From the NCBI GenBank assembly GCA_045606045.1, contig JAZURE010000018.1:19727-83726 (forward strand): a DNA stretch of 64,000 nucleotides, given 5' to 3'. Below the pieces are notes generated by a model. It saw only the letters and a list, made by a program, of their open reading frames with translations. It had not been told where the DNA came from and searched no databases. Origin of the DNA: RGIG8748 sp045606045 (GTDB lineage Bacteria > Bacillota > Clostridia > UMGS1810). The position numbers and the translations under genes were made by a program. This document shows positions 34,626 to 43,337 of the stretch, piece by piece. The first letter of the stretch is position 1. Every line of letters starts with the position of its first letter.

Positions 34626-35722
34626 CTTATTTGTCCTCCTGCGAGTTTTTTGTATATTTGCTCTATGGTTTGTGACATCCTGTCGGATGTGAATTTCTGC
34701 CTTATTATTTCACTTCCGCATTTTCCGAATGTTTCTCTTAATTCGGGATTATTTATAAGCTGTATTATAGCCTCTGCGAGTGCGTCTGCATCGCCGTTTG
34801 GAGTGATTAAGCCGTTTTTGCCTTGGGTTATTATTTCAGACGGTCCGCCCGAATCGGTAGATATTACGGGAAGCTCTATACTCTGTCCTTCAATGAGCGA
34901 TATGCTGAGAGCTTCTTTGGTAGAGGTAAGGGTAAGCATATCCATGGCATTATATGCTCTTTCCACATCGGAGAGGTAGCCTGTGATGCAGGCCCTGTCC
35001 GATATGGGAGCCATTGCATTTTCCATTTCGTGCCTGAGACTGCCCTCGCCTACTATAAGGAAAAATGCTTCGGGCACTTTTTTGGCAACAATTTTTGCCG
35101 CCTCGGCAAAAAGGAGAGGGTTTTTTACCTCTTCGAGCCTTGCCACGATGCCTATGGAGATATCGTCTTTTCCTATACCGAAGCTTTGCCTTGCGGCAAG
35201 CTTCTCCTCGGGCGTATAGCATCTTAAGGGAGTGATACCGTTATATACCAATGAGAGTTTATCCTTTTTTATACCGTCTTCTTTTAGATTTTCGGTAACG
35301 GCGCGGGAAACGCCTATTACATGAGCGCTCAATGCATTATTTATAAATTTGTATATTATGTTCTTCGGAAAATTCTTTTTGTCCTCTAAGCAATGCCTTG
35401 TGTGAACAACGGACACACCGCAAAGCTTTGCCGCTATCCTTGCCGAAAGGCTTGCATGCGTGTGGATAATATCGGGTTTTTTATCCTTTATAGCTTTTGC
35501 AAAATTTTTGATGGCAGATATCGAAAAGGATTTATCCTCTATGCCGTCTATTTCTAAAATCTCTGCGCCAAGCTCTTTTATCTTGCCCGTAAGTGCTGCA
35601 TTTGGCGGGAGAGCTACAAATACTTCCAGCTCTTGTCTGTTGAAGCTTTTTAGAAAGTTTAAAAGCCATATTCCTGCTCCGCCTATGTTTGTATCGGTTA
35701 AAACCTGCATTATTTTAATCAT
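34622..35722 (-). CDS. Glycosyltransferase, GT4-like
   Basis: A 366-residue GT-B fold enzyme: MIKIMQVLTDTNIGGAGIWLLN at the N-terminus, PDIIHTHASLSARIA, VSRAVTENL, VYNGI, GIVARLEEVKNP, and the donor-binding TSTKEALSISLIEGQSIELPVISTDSGG with the E-x7-E motif. It transfers a sugar from a nucleotide sugar, probably onto a surface polysaccharide, given the O-antigen-ligase-like gene next to it. The ATG at 35722 has AAAGGAG 9 bases upstream; the start overlaps the ligase gene by 8 bases. Confidence 0.9.
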   Translation of the reverse strand: MIKIMQVLTDTNIGGAGIWLLNFLKSFNRQELEVFVALPPNAALTGKIKELGAEILEIDGIEDKSFSISAIKNFAKAIKDKKPDIIHTHASLSARIAAKLCGVSVVHTRHCLEDKKNFPKNIIYKFINNALSAHVIGVSRAVTENLKEDGIKKDKLSLVYNGITPLRCYTPEEKLAARQSFGIGKDDISIGIVARLEEVKNPLLFAEAAKIVAKKVPEAFFLIVGEGSLRHEMENAMAPISDRACITGYLSDVERAYNAMDMLTLTSTKEALSISLIEGQSIELPVISTDSGGPSEIITQGKNGLITPNGDADALAEAIIQLINNPELRETFGKCGSEIIRQKFTSDRMSQTIEQIYKKLAGGQIR

Positions 35723-37586
35723 CTGCATCTTCTCCTTTCGGAGTTTTTGCGGCAAGCTGTATAAAGGACATAAATATCCAGAATATCAGAATCATATGGT
35801 AGTTGTACCACATTGTTTCCGCCATGCCCTGAAACAGATATCCGATAATAGAGCCTGCTATGGCAAAGCCTGTGTATTTTACAAGCTTGTTTTCTGTCTT
35901 TATATTTGATATGCATTTATATGCGGTAAGTATTATAAGCGCAAATACTATAAGACCGCCAATGCCCATGTCTGCCACCCATTGCAGATAGAAATTGTGG
36001 GCATGAAGCGCAAACGATGCACCGCCAAGAGCATAGTTTCTGTACATAACGGAAAAAGCCTGCGGACCTAATCCCACGCCTGTAAAGAAAAAGTCTCTTA
36101 CCATGTATATAGAGGCTATCCATACAGATATTCTGTATGAGGTGGAGCTGTCGCCCGTGTTTCCTATGCTTGTGATTCTTTGGAGAATACTTTCGGGCAG
36201 TATAAACGGGGCAAGAACAAGAGCCGCTACGCACACACCAAGAAAGCGTTTATCTTTTTTAAGGAGCATTATTCCTATAGCCAGCACCACGCCTACCCAT
36301 GCTGCTCTTGACCATGTAAAGAGGAGGCACAGAGCACCTATGGCGAGCATACCCATATAGCATAGCTTTGCAAGAGGTTTTTTTGCCGCCATCATACATG
36401 AGAGTGTAAGCGGTATGGAAAGTATAAGAAATTGACCTAATATATTGGGGTTGTCCAAGGTGGAGAACACTCGGGTTTTTATATCCTCAAACATCTCGGT
36501 ATCTACCCAGCTTTGAGTGGTCTGCACGAGAGTAAAGTTCTGCACCACACCGTATGCGGCAACGCAAAACGCCGTAAGGGTAAAGACTGACAGAAGCGAT
36601 TTGTACTGAGCTTTGGTTTTAACGGTATTTACTATAAGAGTAAAGGCAATGGTGAATACAAAATACACCAGAAACACCTTGATGCTGTCAAACCCCGAAA
36701 CACTTGTAAATGCGGAAAAAGCCGCTAAAAACAGAAACAGGGCAATAAGCATGGTAAAGGGAGTTATGGTGTAGGTTGCCTTTTTACCGAGTGCAAGGTG
36801 AAGACCATAGGACACGAGAGTAAGTGCAATTACACCCACAAGCGCCATGGTGGGTAAAATGGCGGAAAAAGCCACAAATACATACACACCGAATATCGTC
36901 TTCCACAGTACGAGTATTATAAACAAAGCTGCCAAAAGTGCAAAAAGCATAAGGGGCAGACTTATATAACAGCACACGGCGCCTGTAAGCGCGGGGATGA
37001 TGTACAAAAGCTTCTTGCATTTTACTTCATACACCTTGTCGGAACAGGAAATGTCATCTGTAAACAAAAGCGAACATATAAATTTAACTGTAATGCTCGA
37101 CGAGAGCGTGTTTCTTACAGTAGAAGAGACTAAAAGCATAATAAGACCTGCCAAGAGCATAACCGCTAGGAAAAGTCCGCCGAGTGAAAGCGCAAAGCCC
37201 TTGAACAAAAGAACTATAAGACCGCCCATGCCAAATGATGTGAGTGCTTTTCCAATGTCTCGTATACGAAGATAGGGAATATTTCTAAGAAAGTCAAGAA
37301 GCAAGCTTTTTTGCTTAGTGGTTTCTATTGAATTTTCAAATTTCAGATACACGGATTTAAGGATTGTAAACGGGAGAGAAATAATCTTAAATGCCACGCT
37401 CGATTTAACATAGTCCGTACTCATAAAACGTGCTTTAAAACGGGAGAGAATTCTGCTTTGCATACATCTGCGTTCAAAAAAAGAAGAGATTCCCGCAATC
37501 CCCCTGCCTATGAGGCTGTTGTCGTAATATGTAATTAATGTTTTCCATATTTCAAGAATAAATATGTATATACGCTTTAAAATCAT
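35715..37586 (-). CDS. O-antigen ligase/polymerase-like membrane protein
   Basis: A 623-residue protein with a roughly 110-residue N-terminal region and then 10-12 membrane segments. The Wzy/WaaL-type signature lies near residues 380-560: FSTLDNPNILGQFLIL, TWSRAAWVGVVLAIG and a long outside loop with GVGLGPQAF and HAHNFYLQW. Such proteins join or polymerise glycan units outside the membrane. First gene of the envelope operon (ligase, glycosyltransferase, two DUF4330, DUF896). Confidence 0.85.
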   Translation of the reverse strand: MILKRIYIFILEIWKTLITYYDNSLIGRGIAGISSFFERRCMQSRILSRFKARFMSTDYVKSSVAFKIISLPFTILKSVYLKFENSIETTKQKSLLLDFLRNIPYLRIRDIGKALTSFGMGGLIVLLFKGFALSLGGLFLAVMLLAGLIMLLVSSTVRNTLSSSITVKFICSLLFTDDISCSDKVYEVKCKKLLYIIPALTGAVCCYISLPLMLFALLAALFIILVLWKTIFGVYVFVAFSAILPTMALVGVIALTLVSYGLHLALGKKATYTITPFTMLIALFLFLAAFSAFTSVSGFDSIKVFLVYFVFTIAFTLIVNTVKTKAQYKSLLSVFTLTAFCVAAYGVVQNFTLVQTTQSWVDTEMFEDIKTRVFSTLDNPNILGQFLILSIPLTLSCMMAAKKPLAKLCYMGMLAIGALCLLFTWSRAAWVGVVLAIGIMLLKKDKRFLGVCVAALVLAPFILPESILQRITSIGNTGDSSTSYRISVWIASIYMVRDFFFTGVGLGPQAFSVMYRNYALGGASFALHAHNFYLQWVADMGIGGLIVFALIILTAYKCISNIKTENKLVKYTGFAIAGSIIGYLFQGMAETMWYNYHMILIFWIFMSFIQLAAKTPKGEDADD

Positions 37587-37678
37587 ACTTTACCGCCTTT
37601 TAAATTTCTACATTATTATATAGTATATCGTAGATGAGCTTAAATATCAAGTTTTTTACATAAATTTTAAAAAAGGTA

Positions 37679-37707
37679 TTGCTTTTTTAAAAAAAGCATG
37701 TTATAAT
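37679..37707 (+). promoter_or_regulatory. perR promoter
   Basis: TTGCTT at 37679-37684, 17-base spacer, TATAAT at 37702-37707. Confidence 0.8.
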
Positions 37708-37709
37708 AA

Positions 37710-37730
37710 CAGTAACAATTATCATTATTG
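37710..37730. promoter_or_regulatory. PerR-type operator at perR
   Basis: CAGTAAC-N7-ATTATTG directly after the -10. It matches 23 of 27 bases of the corresponding block at the rubrerythrin promoter, at the same distance from the -10, implying autoregulation. Confidence 0.75.
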
Positions 37731-37745
37731 AAAAGAGGTGGCCCT

Positions 37746-38138
37746 ATGTCAACTGTTTTAAAACACAGCCGACAGCGAGATGCAATACTTAATATGCTTC
37801 GTTCAAGATACGACCATCCTACTGCAGAGCAGCTTTACACAGACCTCAAAACAGATTTCCCCAGGCTTAGTCTTGGAACTGTATACCGCAATCTTTCGCT
37901 TTTGGAATCGCTCGGTGAGGTTATAAAGATTTCTTCGGGAGACAGCTGCGACAGATACGACGGTAATGTGGGGCAGCATTATCATTTCTCTTGTGAGAAC
38001 TGCGGCAGGGTAGACGATGTTCCCATACCTGTAGATTTCGGAATAGATGATATTGCGCATAAGGCGCTGGGTGCCAAAGTAAAACGCCATTCGACATTAT
38101 TTTTCGGTGTTTGCAAAAATTGTTTAAAAAAGTCTTGA
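37746..38138 (+). CDS. perR: Fur-family regulator, PerR type
   Basis: A 130-residue Fur-family repressor: an N-terminal winged helix (STVLKHSRQRDAILNML, HPTAEQLY, LSLGTVYRNLSLLESLGE recognition helix) and a C-terminal dimerisation domain with HYHFSCENCG and CKNC, the two Cys pairs of the structural zinc site. PerR senses peroxide by metal-catalysed His oxidation. The PerR rather than Fur reading rests on its neighbour: the rubrerythrin gene starts 83 bases after its stop and carries the same operator. Start at 37746 after GAGGTGG; a TTG at 37728 lies inside the operator. Confidence 0.88.
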   Translation: MSTVLKHSRQRDAILNMLRSRYDHPTAEQLYTDLKTDFPRLSLGTVYRNLSLLESLGEVIKISSGDSCDRYDGNVGQHYHFSCENCGRVDDVPIPVDFGIDDIAHKALGAKVKRHSTLFFGVCKNCLKKS

Positions 38139-38162
38139 CAAAATGGAAATATATGTTATAAT
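38135..38162 (+). promoter_or_regulatory. Rubrerythrin promoter
   Basis: TTGACA at 38135-38140 (overlapping the perR stop codon), 16-base spacer, TATAAT at 38157-38162. Confidence 0.85.
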
Positions 38163-38164
38163 AA

Positions 38165-38185
38165 CAATAACAGTAATCGTTATTG
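38165..38185. promoter_or_regulatory. PerR-type operator at rubrerythrin
   Basis: A perfect palindrome CAATAAC-N7-GTTATTG, two bases after the -10 and over the start site, positioned to block initiation. Confidence 0.8.
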
Positions 38186-38221
38186 ATTTCAAATATAAAT
38201 AAAATTCAGGAGGAAAATATT

Positions 38222-38809
38222 ATGAAAAAATTTGTATGTTCAGTTTGCGGTTATGTTCACGAGGGAGAAAGCGCACCCGAAAAGTGCCCCGTATGTAAGG
38301 TTCCCGCAGAAAAATTCAATGTAATGCAGGAAGGTGCAGCACTTGCTGCAGAGCATGAATACGGCGTATATGCCAAGACCGTAAAGAACAACCCCGACAT
38401 CTCGGAAGAGGATAAGAAATATATATTTGAACAGCTCATGGCAAATTTCAACGGTGAGTGTGCAGAGGTTGGTATGTATCTTTGCATGGCAAGAATAGCA
38501 CACCGCGAGGGTTATCCCGAAGTTGGTCTCTACTGGGAAAAGGCAGCTTACGAGGAAGCAGAGCACGCAGCAAAATTTGCTGAGCTTCTCGGCGAAGACC
38601 TTGAGCCCAACATGAAGGCTACAACAAAGGATAACTTAAAGTGGAGAGTAGACTGCGAATACGGCGCAACACAGGGCAAGTTCGATTTGGCTTCCTGCGC
38701 AAAGAAGAACGGTCTTGGTGCTATTCACGATACCGTGCATGAGATGGCGCGCGATGAAGCTCGACATGGCAGAGGCTTAGAAGGACTTCTTAACAGATAT
38801 TTTAAATAA
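38222..38809 (+). CDS. Reverse-type rubrerythrin
   Basis: A 195-residue non-haem iron protein with an N-terminal rubredoxin domain (FVCSVCGYVHEG and CPVCKVP, residues 4-26) and a ferritin-like di-iron domain (ExxxE/ExxH pairs in FNGECAEVGMY, AAYEEAEHAAKF and ARDEARHGRG). Having the rubredoxin part first is the reverse-rubrerythrin order of clostridia; the family reduces peroxide and oxygen under micro-oxic stress. Strong promoter with a PerR-type operator and an AGGAGG site. Confidence 0.95.
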   Translation: MKKFVCSVCGYVHEGESAPEKCPVCKVPAEKFNVMQEGAALAAEHEYGVYAKTVKNNPDISEEDKKYIFEQLMANFNGECAEVGMYLCMARIAHREGYPEVGLYWEKAAYEEAEHAAKFAELLGEDLEPNMKATTKDNLKWRVDCEYGATQGKFDLASCAKKNGLGAIHDTVHEMARDEARHGRGLEGLLNRYFK

Positions 38810-38819
38810 GAACATTTCA

Positions 38820-38853
38820 AATCCCTGCTGTTTTTACGGCAGGGATTGTTTTT
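38820..38853 (+). terminator. Intrinsic terminator after rubrerythrin
   Basis: AATCCCTGC and GCAGGGATT around a T-rich loop, then GTTTTT. Confidence 0.85.
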
Positions 38854-38917
38854 ATTAAAATTAAGTATTTTATGAATTTATATGAGTAAAATAATACATA
38901 TAAGGAGTTGATTTTGT

Positions 38918-39289
38918 ATGAAGAGAATTTTATCGGTTGTACTTGTTTGTATAATGGTTCTGGCTTTGTTTGCAGCTTGCTCGCCATCAAAAGCACCTGC
39001 AAATGATGCTCAAAATGCAGGCAAATCCGCAAACACCGTGCCATCTGCAGATTCAAACGGACAAAGCGAGAACAAAGGCGATTTCATCGGTGAGGAAAAA
39101 GCCAAGCAAATAGCTTTGGAGAGGGCAGAAATATCGGGCGACGATATCGTGTTCGACAGGGCAGAGCTTGACCTTGATGACGGAATCTGGCAGTACGAGG
39201 TGGAGTTCAGACAGGGAAGATGGGAGTATGATGCCAACATAAAGGCAGATGACGGGACAGTACTTTCATTTGACAAGGATTATGATTAA
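38918..39289 (+). CDS. PepSY-type lipoprotein
   Basis: A 123-residue lipoprotein: signal peptide with lipobox LFAAC (Cys near residue 21), a Ser/Asn-rich linker, and a PepSY-like domain in the last 70 residues (IGEEKAKQIALERAEI, WQYEVEFRQGRWEYDANI). The family is thought to bind or inhibit peptidases or act in the cell wall. Single gene between two terminators. Confidence 0.82.
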   Translation: MKRILSVVLVCIMVLALFAACSPSKAPANDAQNAGKSANTVPSADSNGQSENKGDFIGEEKAKQIALERAEISGDDIVFDRAELDLDDGIWQYEVEFRQGRWEYDANIKADDGTVLSFDKDYD

Positions 39290-39297
39290 TTTTTCGG

Positions 39298-39320
39298 CAC
39301 CCTTCGCTCTGCGGAGGGTG
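39298..39320 (+). terminator. Intrinsic terminator abutting next promoter
   Basis: CACCCTTCGC pairs with GCGGAGGGTG; the T-rich stretch after it also forms the -35 of the SPFH promoter. Confidence 0.75.
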
Positions 39321-39349
39321 TTGCTTTTTATTAGACAGCGTGTTAAAAT
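39321..39349 (+). promoter_or_regulatory. SPFH gene promoter
   Basis: TTGCTT at 39321-39326, 17-base spacer, TAAAAT at 39344-39349. Confidence 0.68.
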
Positions 39350-39389
39350 ATAAAGGTAGAATTACATTTTTGTAAAGGAGATGCAATAT

Positions 39390-40340
39390 ATGGAAGGTGT
39401 TTTAACGGTTGTATTTATTATTTTTATCATTTTGATTTGTAACATCAAGATTGTTCCGCAGGCGCATGAGTTTGTAATTGAGCTTCTCGGAAAGTACAAA
39501 ACAACCTGGACTGCGGGAATTCACTTTAAAATTCCGCTAATAGAAAAAATTTCAAAAAGGGTTACTCTGCAGGAGCAGGTGCTCGATTCACCGCCCCAAC
39601 CTGTAATCACCAAGGACAATGTTACCATGCAGATAGACACCGTAATATACTATGCGATATATGACGCAAAGCTTTTTGCATATGGTGCGGTAAACCCCAT
39701 ATCTGCGCTTGCCAATCTTGCGGCAACAACCCTAAGAAACCTTGTGGGCGAGCTTGAGCTTGACGGAACTCTTACCTCGAGAGACACCATAAACGCCAAG
39801 ATGACAAATATCCTTGACGAAGCCACGGACAAGTGGGGCATAAAGGTAAACAGGGTAGAGCTTAGAAATATTATCCCTCCCAAGGAAATACAAAACGCAA
39901 TGGAAAAGCAGATGAAAGCCGAGCGTGAAAGACGAGAAACAATGCTTCAGGCAGAGGGACACAAGGCGGCGGCAATAACACGCGCCGAGGGTGACAAGCA
40001 GGCTATGATTCTTGCTGCCGAGGGTGAAAGAGATGCCCGAATTGCAAGAGCAGAGGGTGAGTCAAAGGCTATCTACCTGCAGAAGAAAGCCGAGGCGGAC
40101 GGTCTTGCAGAACTCAAAAAGGCAGGTGTAGATGCGGCAGTACTTGAACTTAAAAAGTACGAAGCATTAATCGCTATGTCCGACGGAAAGGCTGCAAAGA
40201 TTATAGTACCCACAGATGTTGTGGACATGGCAAAGGGCAATATAATATTCTCGGAAACAAGCGGTCTTGGAGACAGCACAGAGCCGTCCAAAGAAGTAGA
40301 AAAGCCCGTTAAAAAGCCCGACCCTTGCTGTGAAGATTAA
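39390..40340 (+). CDS. SPFH/Band 7 membrane-scaffold protein
   Basis: A 316-residue stomatin/prohibitin-type protein: one N-terminal membrane segment (residues 2-18), the SPFH domain (KIVPQAHEFVIELLGKYK, RVTLQEQVLDSPPQPVITKDNV, DTVIYYAIYD), and a long coiled coil rich in AEGxxxA repeats (about residues 180-250). Such proteins form large ring assemblies on the membrane. A partner NfeD gene, common elsewhere, is missing. The ATG at 39390 has AAGGAG 9 bases upstream; that at 39381 is too close to the site. Confidence 0.92.
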   Translation: MEGVLTVVFIIFIILICNIKIVPQAHEFVIELLGKYKTTWTAGIHFKIPLIEKISKRVTLQEQVLDSPPQPVITKDNVTMQIDTVIYYAIYDAKLFAYGAVNPISALANLAATTLRNLVGELELDGTLTSRDTINAKMTNILDEATDKWGIKVNRVELRNIIPPKEIQNAMEKQMKAERERRETMLQAEGHKAAAITRAEGDKQAMILAAEGERDARIARAEGESKAIYLQKKAEADGLAELKKAGVDAAVLELKKYEALIAMSDGKAAKIIVPTDVVDMAKGNIIFSETSGLGDSTEPSKEVEKPVKKPDPCCED

Positions 40341-40362
40341 TTAAAAAACGGAGAATGAAATT

Positions 40363-41031
40363 ATGAAAAAAATACTTGCCTTGGTACTTGCGTTAATGTG
40401 TGCATTTTCTTTTGCTTCCTGCGGAAAATCGGATACTAAATCAGAAGAAACAGTAAAGAAAACACCCGAGCAGGAAGCTACCGATACAATAAACGGATTT
40501 ATGACGGCACTGACATCTTTTGATTTTGAGGACATGAAAAAATATGTTGCAAATACCGATGTTCTTCCCGAGGATATCAGACAGTTTGATGTAAAGACGC
40601 TTCTTTCCGAGAACATTCCTGCCGAGCTATCGGATTACACCAGTGAATTTGAGGCTTTTGCACAAAATATCTTTGATAAGCTTTCTTCGGCAATGTCATA
40701 TAAAATCAAGGAAACCACAAAAGACGGTGAGGGCTATGCGTTCATTATTGAGCTTACAGCCCCCGATTTTGAGAAAATTGATTTAGAGACTACACTTGCA
40801 CAAAAGCTTACCGAGGATGCCATAGGCGGTATTGTAAATGAATTGGTTTCTTCGGGCGATATTACAGATGCTACAACCGAAGAGGAAGTACTTCCCCTTA
40901 TTGTTCCGCCCATGTTTGAACTTATGAACGAAGCGGTTGAAGAGCTAAGCTTCGATACCCAAATCACAGAGGAAGAATTTTATGTAAAAAAAGACGGCGA
41001 AAAGTGGATTGTAGATGTTTCGGAAGAGTAA
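40363..41031 (+). CDS. Lipoprotein, unknown function
   Basis: A 222-residue lipoprotein with lipobox FASC (Cys near residue 20) and an acidic mature part; around residues 35-60 (EATDTINGFMTALTSFDFEDM) and at the end (EEFYVKKDGEKWIVDVSEE) it resembles NTF2-like lipoproteins such as DUF5105 types. No catalytic motif. It follows the SPFH gene by 22 bases. Confidence 0.72.
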   Translation: MKKILALVLALMCAFSFASCGKSDTKSEETVKKTPEQEATDTINGFMTALTSFDFEDMKKYVANTDVLPEDIRQFDVKTLLSENIPAELSDYTSEFEAFAQNIFDKLSSAMSYKIKETTKDGEGYAFIIELTAPDFEKIDLETTLAQKLTEDAIGGIVNELVSSGDITDATTEEEVLPLIVPPMFELMNEAVEELSFDTQITEEEFYVKKDGEKWIVDVSEE

Positions 41032-41074
41032 AAAACGCACGGACCGTCACACTGATTGAAGCGAGGTGATGAAT

Positions 41075-42862
41075 GTGAAGAAAATATCCGCAGTATACGG
41101 ACTTTTAATCGGTGCGTTAATTACTGCTGTTACAGCTCATGTTATCGATTTCGGTGGTGTTGATTTTGGTGCCGTATACTCTTTTATTCTTGGCTTTTTT
41201 ATTTTCTTTGCAATTTCGTCGCTTATATATGCTGTGTTTCAGAGAGTATGGCTCTCGTGGGCAGTATCGGGTATACCTGCAATAGTTGTGAGCCTCATAA
41301 ACTTTTACAAATTGCGTATCAACGGGACACCTTTTACGATAAGAGATTTTAATTTCGCCGAGGGTATGGGCGAAGTATTGGGTTTTGCTTTTTCACAGAT
41401 AAGTGTTTGGCTTGTGTGCGGCATATTCGTACTTGCCTTAGCAATTCTTACACTATTTATATTTGCAGAAAGATATTTTGAAAAAGGAAAAAAATTAAGA
41501 ATATGTGTTTCGTGTATTGGCGTATTTATCACCATATCTTTATGCGTGCTTCCCTTGGGTATGGCATTATCGTCTGCCTTGGGTAATGAGGACAGAGGTC
41601 TTGAGGATATCACTATGGAAAACGGCGCGGTATCGGGACTCTATCTTGGCGCTGTGGAAAGCTACCGCAACTATAAGAACAGTTCCGATTATCAATTGAA
41701 TGGCATTGCAAATTCCCAGGCTTCCAACACAGCGAAGATAAAACCCACGGTGATATTTCTTATGTCGGAGAGCTTTTTTGATGTAAGCCGTCTTAAGGGT
41801 GTGGAGTATTCCGAGGACCCTCTTCCTAACTTTCATAAATTAAAAGACAAGTATTCTTCGGGAGGCTTTATATCCAGCACCTTTTGCGGAGGAACGGGAT
41901 TTGTGGAAATGGAGTTTCTTACAGGTCTGTGCAGCGCAGGTCTTAAGGGGTGGGATGATTTAACCTCACTTGACGAGGACGCTTATGACACAATGCCGTG
42001 CATTACGGATGTTTTTAAAAAGCAAGGGTACGATACGGTATTTTTGCACTCCTACAACGACAAGCTCTACAACAGACCGAAGATATATTCTTCGCTCGGC
42101 TTCGACAAAATTCTTTTTGAAGACTCCTTTCCGAAGGATGCACAAAGGCGGGGCGGATATATATCGGATATGGCTCTTACGGACAAGATTATATCCGAGT
42201 ACGAAAACAGGGGCGGTGGAGAAATAATGCTCTTTGCAATTTCTATGGAAAACCATCAGCCCTATACGGAAGATAAGTTTGAAACTACTCACATACAGGC
42301 AAAAAGCGATAGCCTTTCCCCCGAGGGAAGAAAGGTTTTGGAAACCTACATCGAGGGTGCGCGTGATGCCGACATGGCACTGGGCGCTCTTACGGAATAT
42401 TTTGAAAGCTCGGACGAGCCTGTGGTGATAGTATTTTGGGGAGATCACCTGCCAAATCTTAATTTGCCCGACGGCACAAGCGTATACAAACAGATAGGTT
42501 TTACAGACGACGGCAAGGCGGGAGACTGGTCCACGGATGAGCTTATGTCTATACTTCGCACAGATTATCTTGTGTGGGACAATATAGGACTTAGTAAAAA
42601 TGATGCAACCATAGGTAGCTCTATGCTCGGACTTGAGGTTATGGAGAGACTCGGTTTTGGACTTACAGACTACTTTGCATGGCTTAAAGAGAACGTAAAG
42701 GACAGCTATCTTATGTACCGTTCTGGTCTTTTTGCCGTGAGCGATACAGAGTATTATAAAAAAGTACCCGCTAAATACAAGGATATGATAAACGCCTACT
42801 TGGCTGTGGTAAAAAATATAGCGTACGAGAACAATACGCTTTTTGAATATAACAGGCAATAA
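41075..42862 (+). CDS. LtaS-like sulfatase-fold phosphoglycerol transferase
   Basis: A membrane enzyme of about 595 residues: five N-terminal membrane segments (residues 1-190) and an outside sulfatase-fold domain. Features: VIFLMSESFFDVSRL with the first metal Glu, the Thr nucleophile region STFCGGTGFVEMEFLTG, FLHSYNDKLYNRP, ISMENHQPY and VVIVFWGDHLPN. The family makes polyglycerol-phosphate lipoteichoic acid from phosphatidylglycerol; other members decorate glycans, so LtaS proper is not certain. GTG at 41075 (8 bases after GAGG) is preferred to the ATG at 41069. Confidence 0.88.
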   Translation: MKKISAVYGLLIGALITAVTAHVIDFGGVDFGAVYSFILGFFIFFAISSLIYAVFQRVWLSWAVSGIPAIVVSLINFYKLRINGTPFTIRDFNFAEGMGEVLGFAFSQISVWLVCGIFVLALAILTLFIFAERYFEKGKKLRICVSCIGVFITISLCVLPLGMALSSALGNEDRGLEDITMENGAVSGLYLGAVESYRNYKNSSDYQLNGIANSQASNTAKIKPTVIFLMSESFFDVSRLKGVEYSEDPLPNFHKLKDKYSSGGFISSTFCGGTGFVEMEFLTGLCSAGLKGWDDLTSLDEDAYDTMPCITDVFKKQGYDTVFLHSYNDKLYNRPKIYSSLGFDKILFEDSFPKDAQRRGGYISDMALTDKIISEYENRGGGEIMLFAISMENHQPYTEDKFETTHIQAKSDSLSPEGRKVLETYIEGARDADMALGALTEYFESSDEPVVIVFWGDHLPNLNLPDGTSVYKQIGFTDDGKAGDWSTDELMSILRTDYLVWDNIGLSKNDATIGSSMLGLEVMERLGFGLTDYFAWLKENVKDSYLMYRSGLFAVSDTEYYKKVPAKYKDMINAYLAVVKNIAYENNTLFEYNRQ

Positions 42863-42890
42863 AAAAAGCACTTCCAAAGAAGTGCTTTTT
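42861..42890. terminator. Bidirectional terminator between ltaS-like gene and tRNA
   Basis: AGCACTTC and GAAGTGCT flanked by A and T runs, usable on both strands. Confidence 0.85.
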
Positions 42891-42891
42891 C

Positions 42892-42968
42892 TGGTAGCGG
42901 CAGACGGATTTGAACCATCGACACTGCGGGTATGAACCGCATGCTCTAGCCAACTGAGCTATGCCGCC
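42892..42968 (-). tRNA. tRNA-Met (CAT), elongator type
   Basis: A 77-base cloverleaf on the minus strand with encoded CCA: acceptor GGCGGCA with TGCCGCT, D-loop AGCTCAGTTGG, anticodon stem TGCGG/CCGCA around TTCATAC (anticodon CAT), T-arm with GGTTCAAATCC. The G1-T72 wobble and the absence of three G-C pairs at the anticodon loop speak for elongator rather than initiator tRNA-Met. A lysidine tRNA-Ile is the only alternative. Confidence 0.93.
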
Positions 42969-43004
42969 GTATTAAATTAGGCCGCAACTTTAAGCGACCT
43001 AATC

Positions 43005-43033
43005 ATTATAGTATATTTTTATTTTGTTGTCAA
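43005..43033 (-). promoter_or_regulatory. tRNA-Met promoter
   Basis: Minus strand TTGACA, 17-base spacer, TATAAT, full consensus. Confidence 0.88.
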
Positions 43034-43060
43034 GCTATTTTGTGTAAATTTTTTAAAAAT

Positions 43061-43337
43061 TAGCCTTAACGACCAACACTAAAGGTGGTTTTAAAATATA
43101 AATTTTGTCTCACTCGTCGTTAAAATCCTCGGAAATATTACCATATTCCCTGCGTTTTTGCCTTGACTGAGACAAAATTTATTATTTTAAAACTCCTAAG
43201 GACCTTAAACAGACGAATTTTTGAGGAGATTTTGGTGCGGAGGACGCAGGAAGGCTTTGTGCCTTTCAAGGACGACAAGCCTAAAGGTGCCGAAAATTCG
43301 CCATTTGAGGCATCTTCAGCGTTGGTTGTTAAGGCTA
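43061..43337. mobile_element. 277-bp MITE-like element with nested inverted repeats
   Basis: Terminal inverted repeats of 20 bases, TAGCCTTAACGACCAACACT at 43061-43080 and its near complement at 43318-43337 (18 of 20 matching). Subterminal repeats are 43089-43112 (TTTTAAAATATAAATTTTG core) and 43168-43192. A 67-codon reading frame at 43163-43366 runs off the right end and is unlikely to be a gene. No target duplication was clear. The last three bases, read on the minus strand, are the metF stop codon. Confidence 0.7.
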
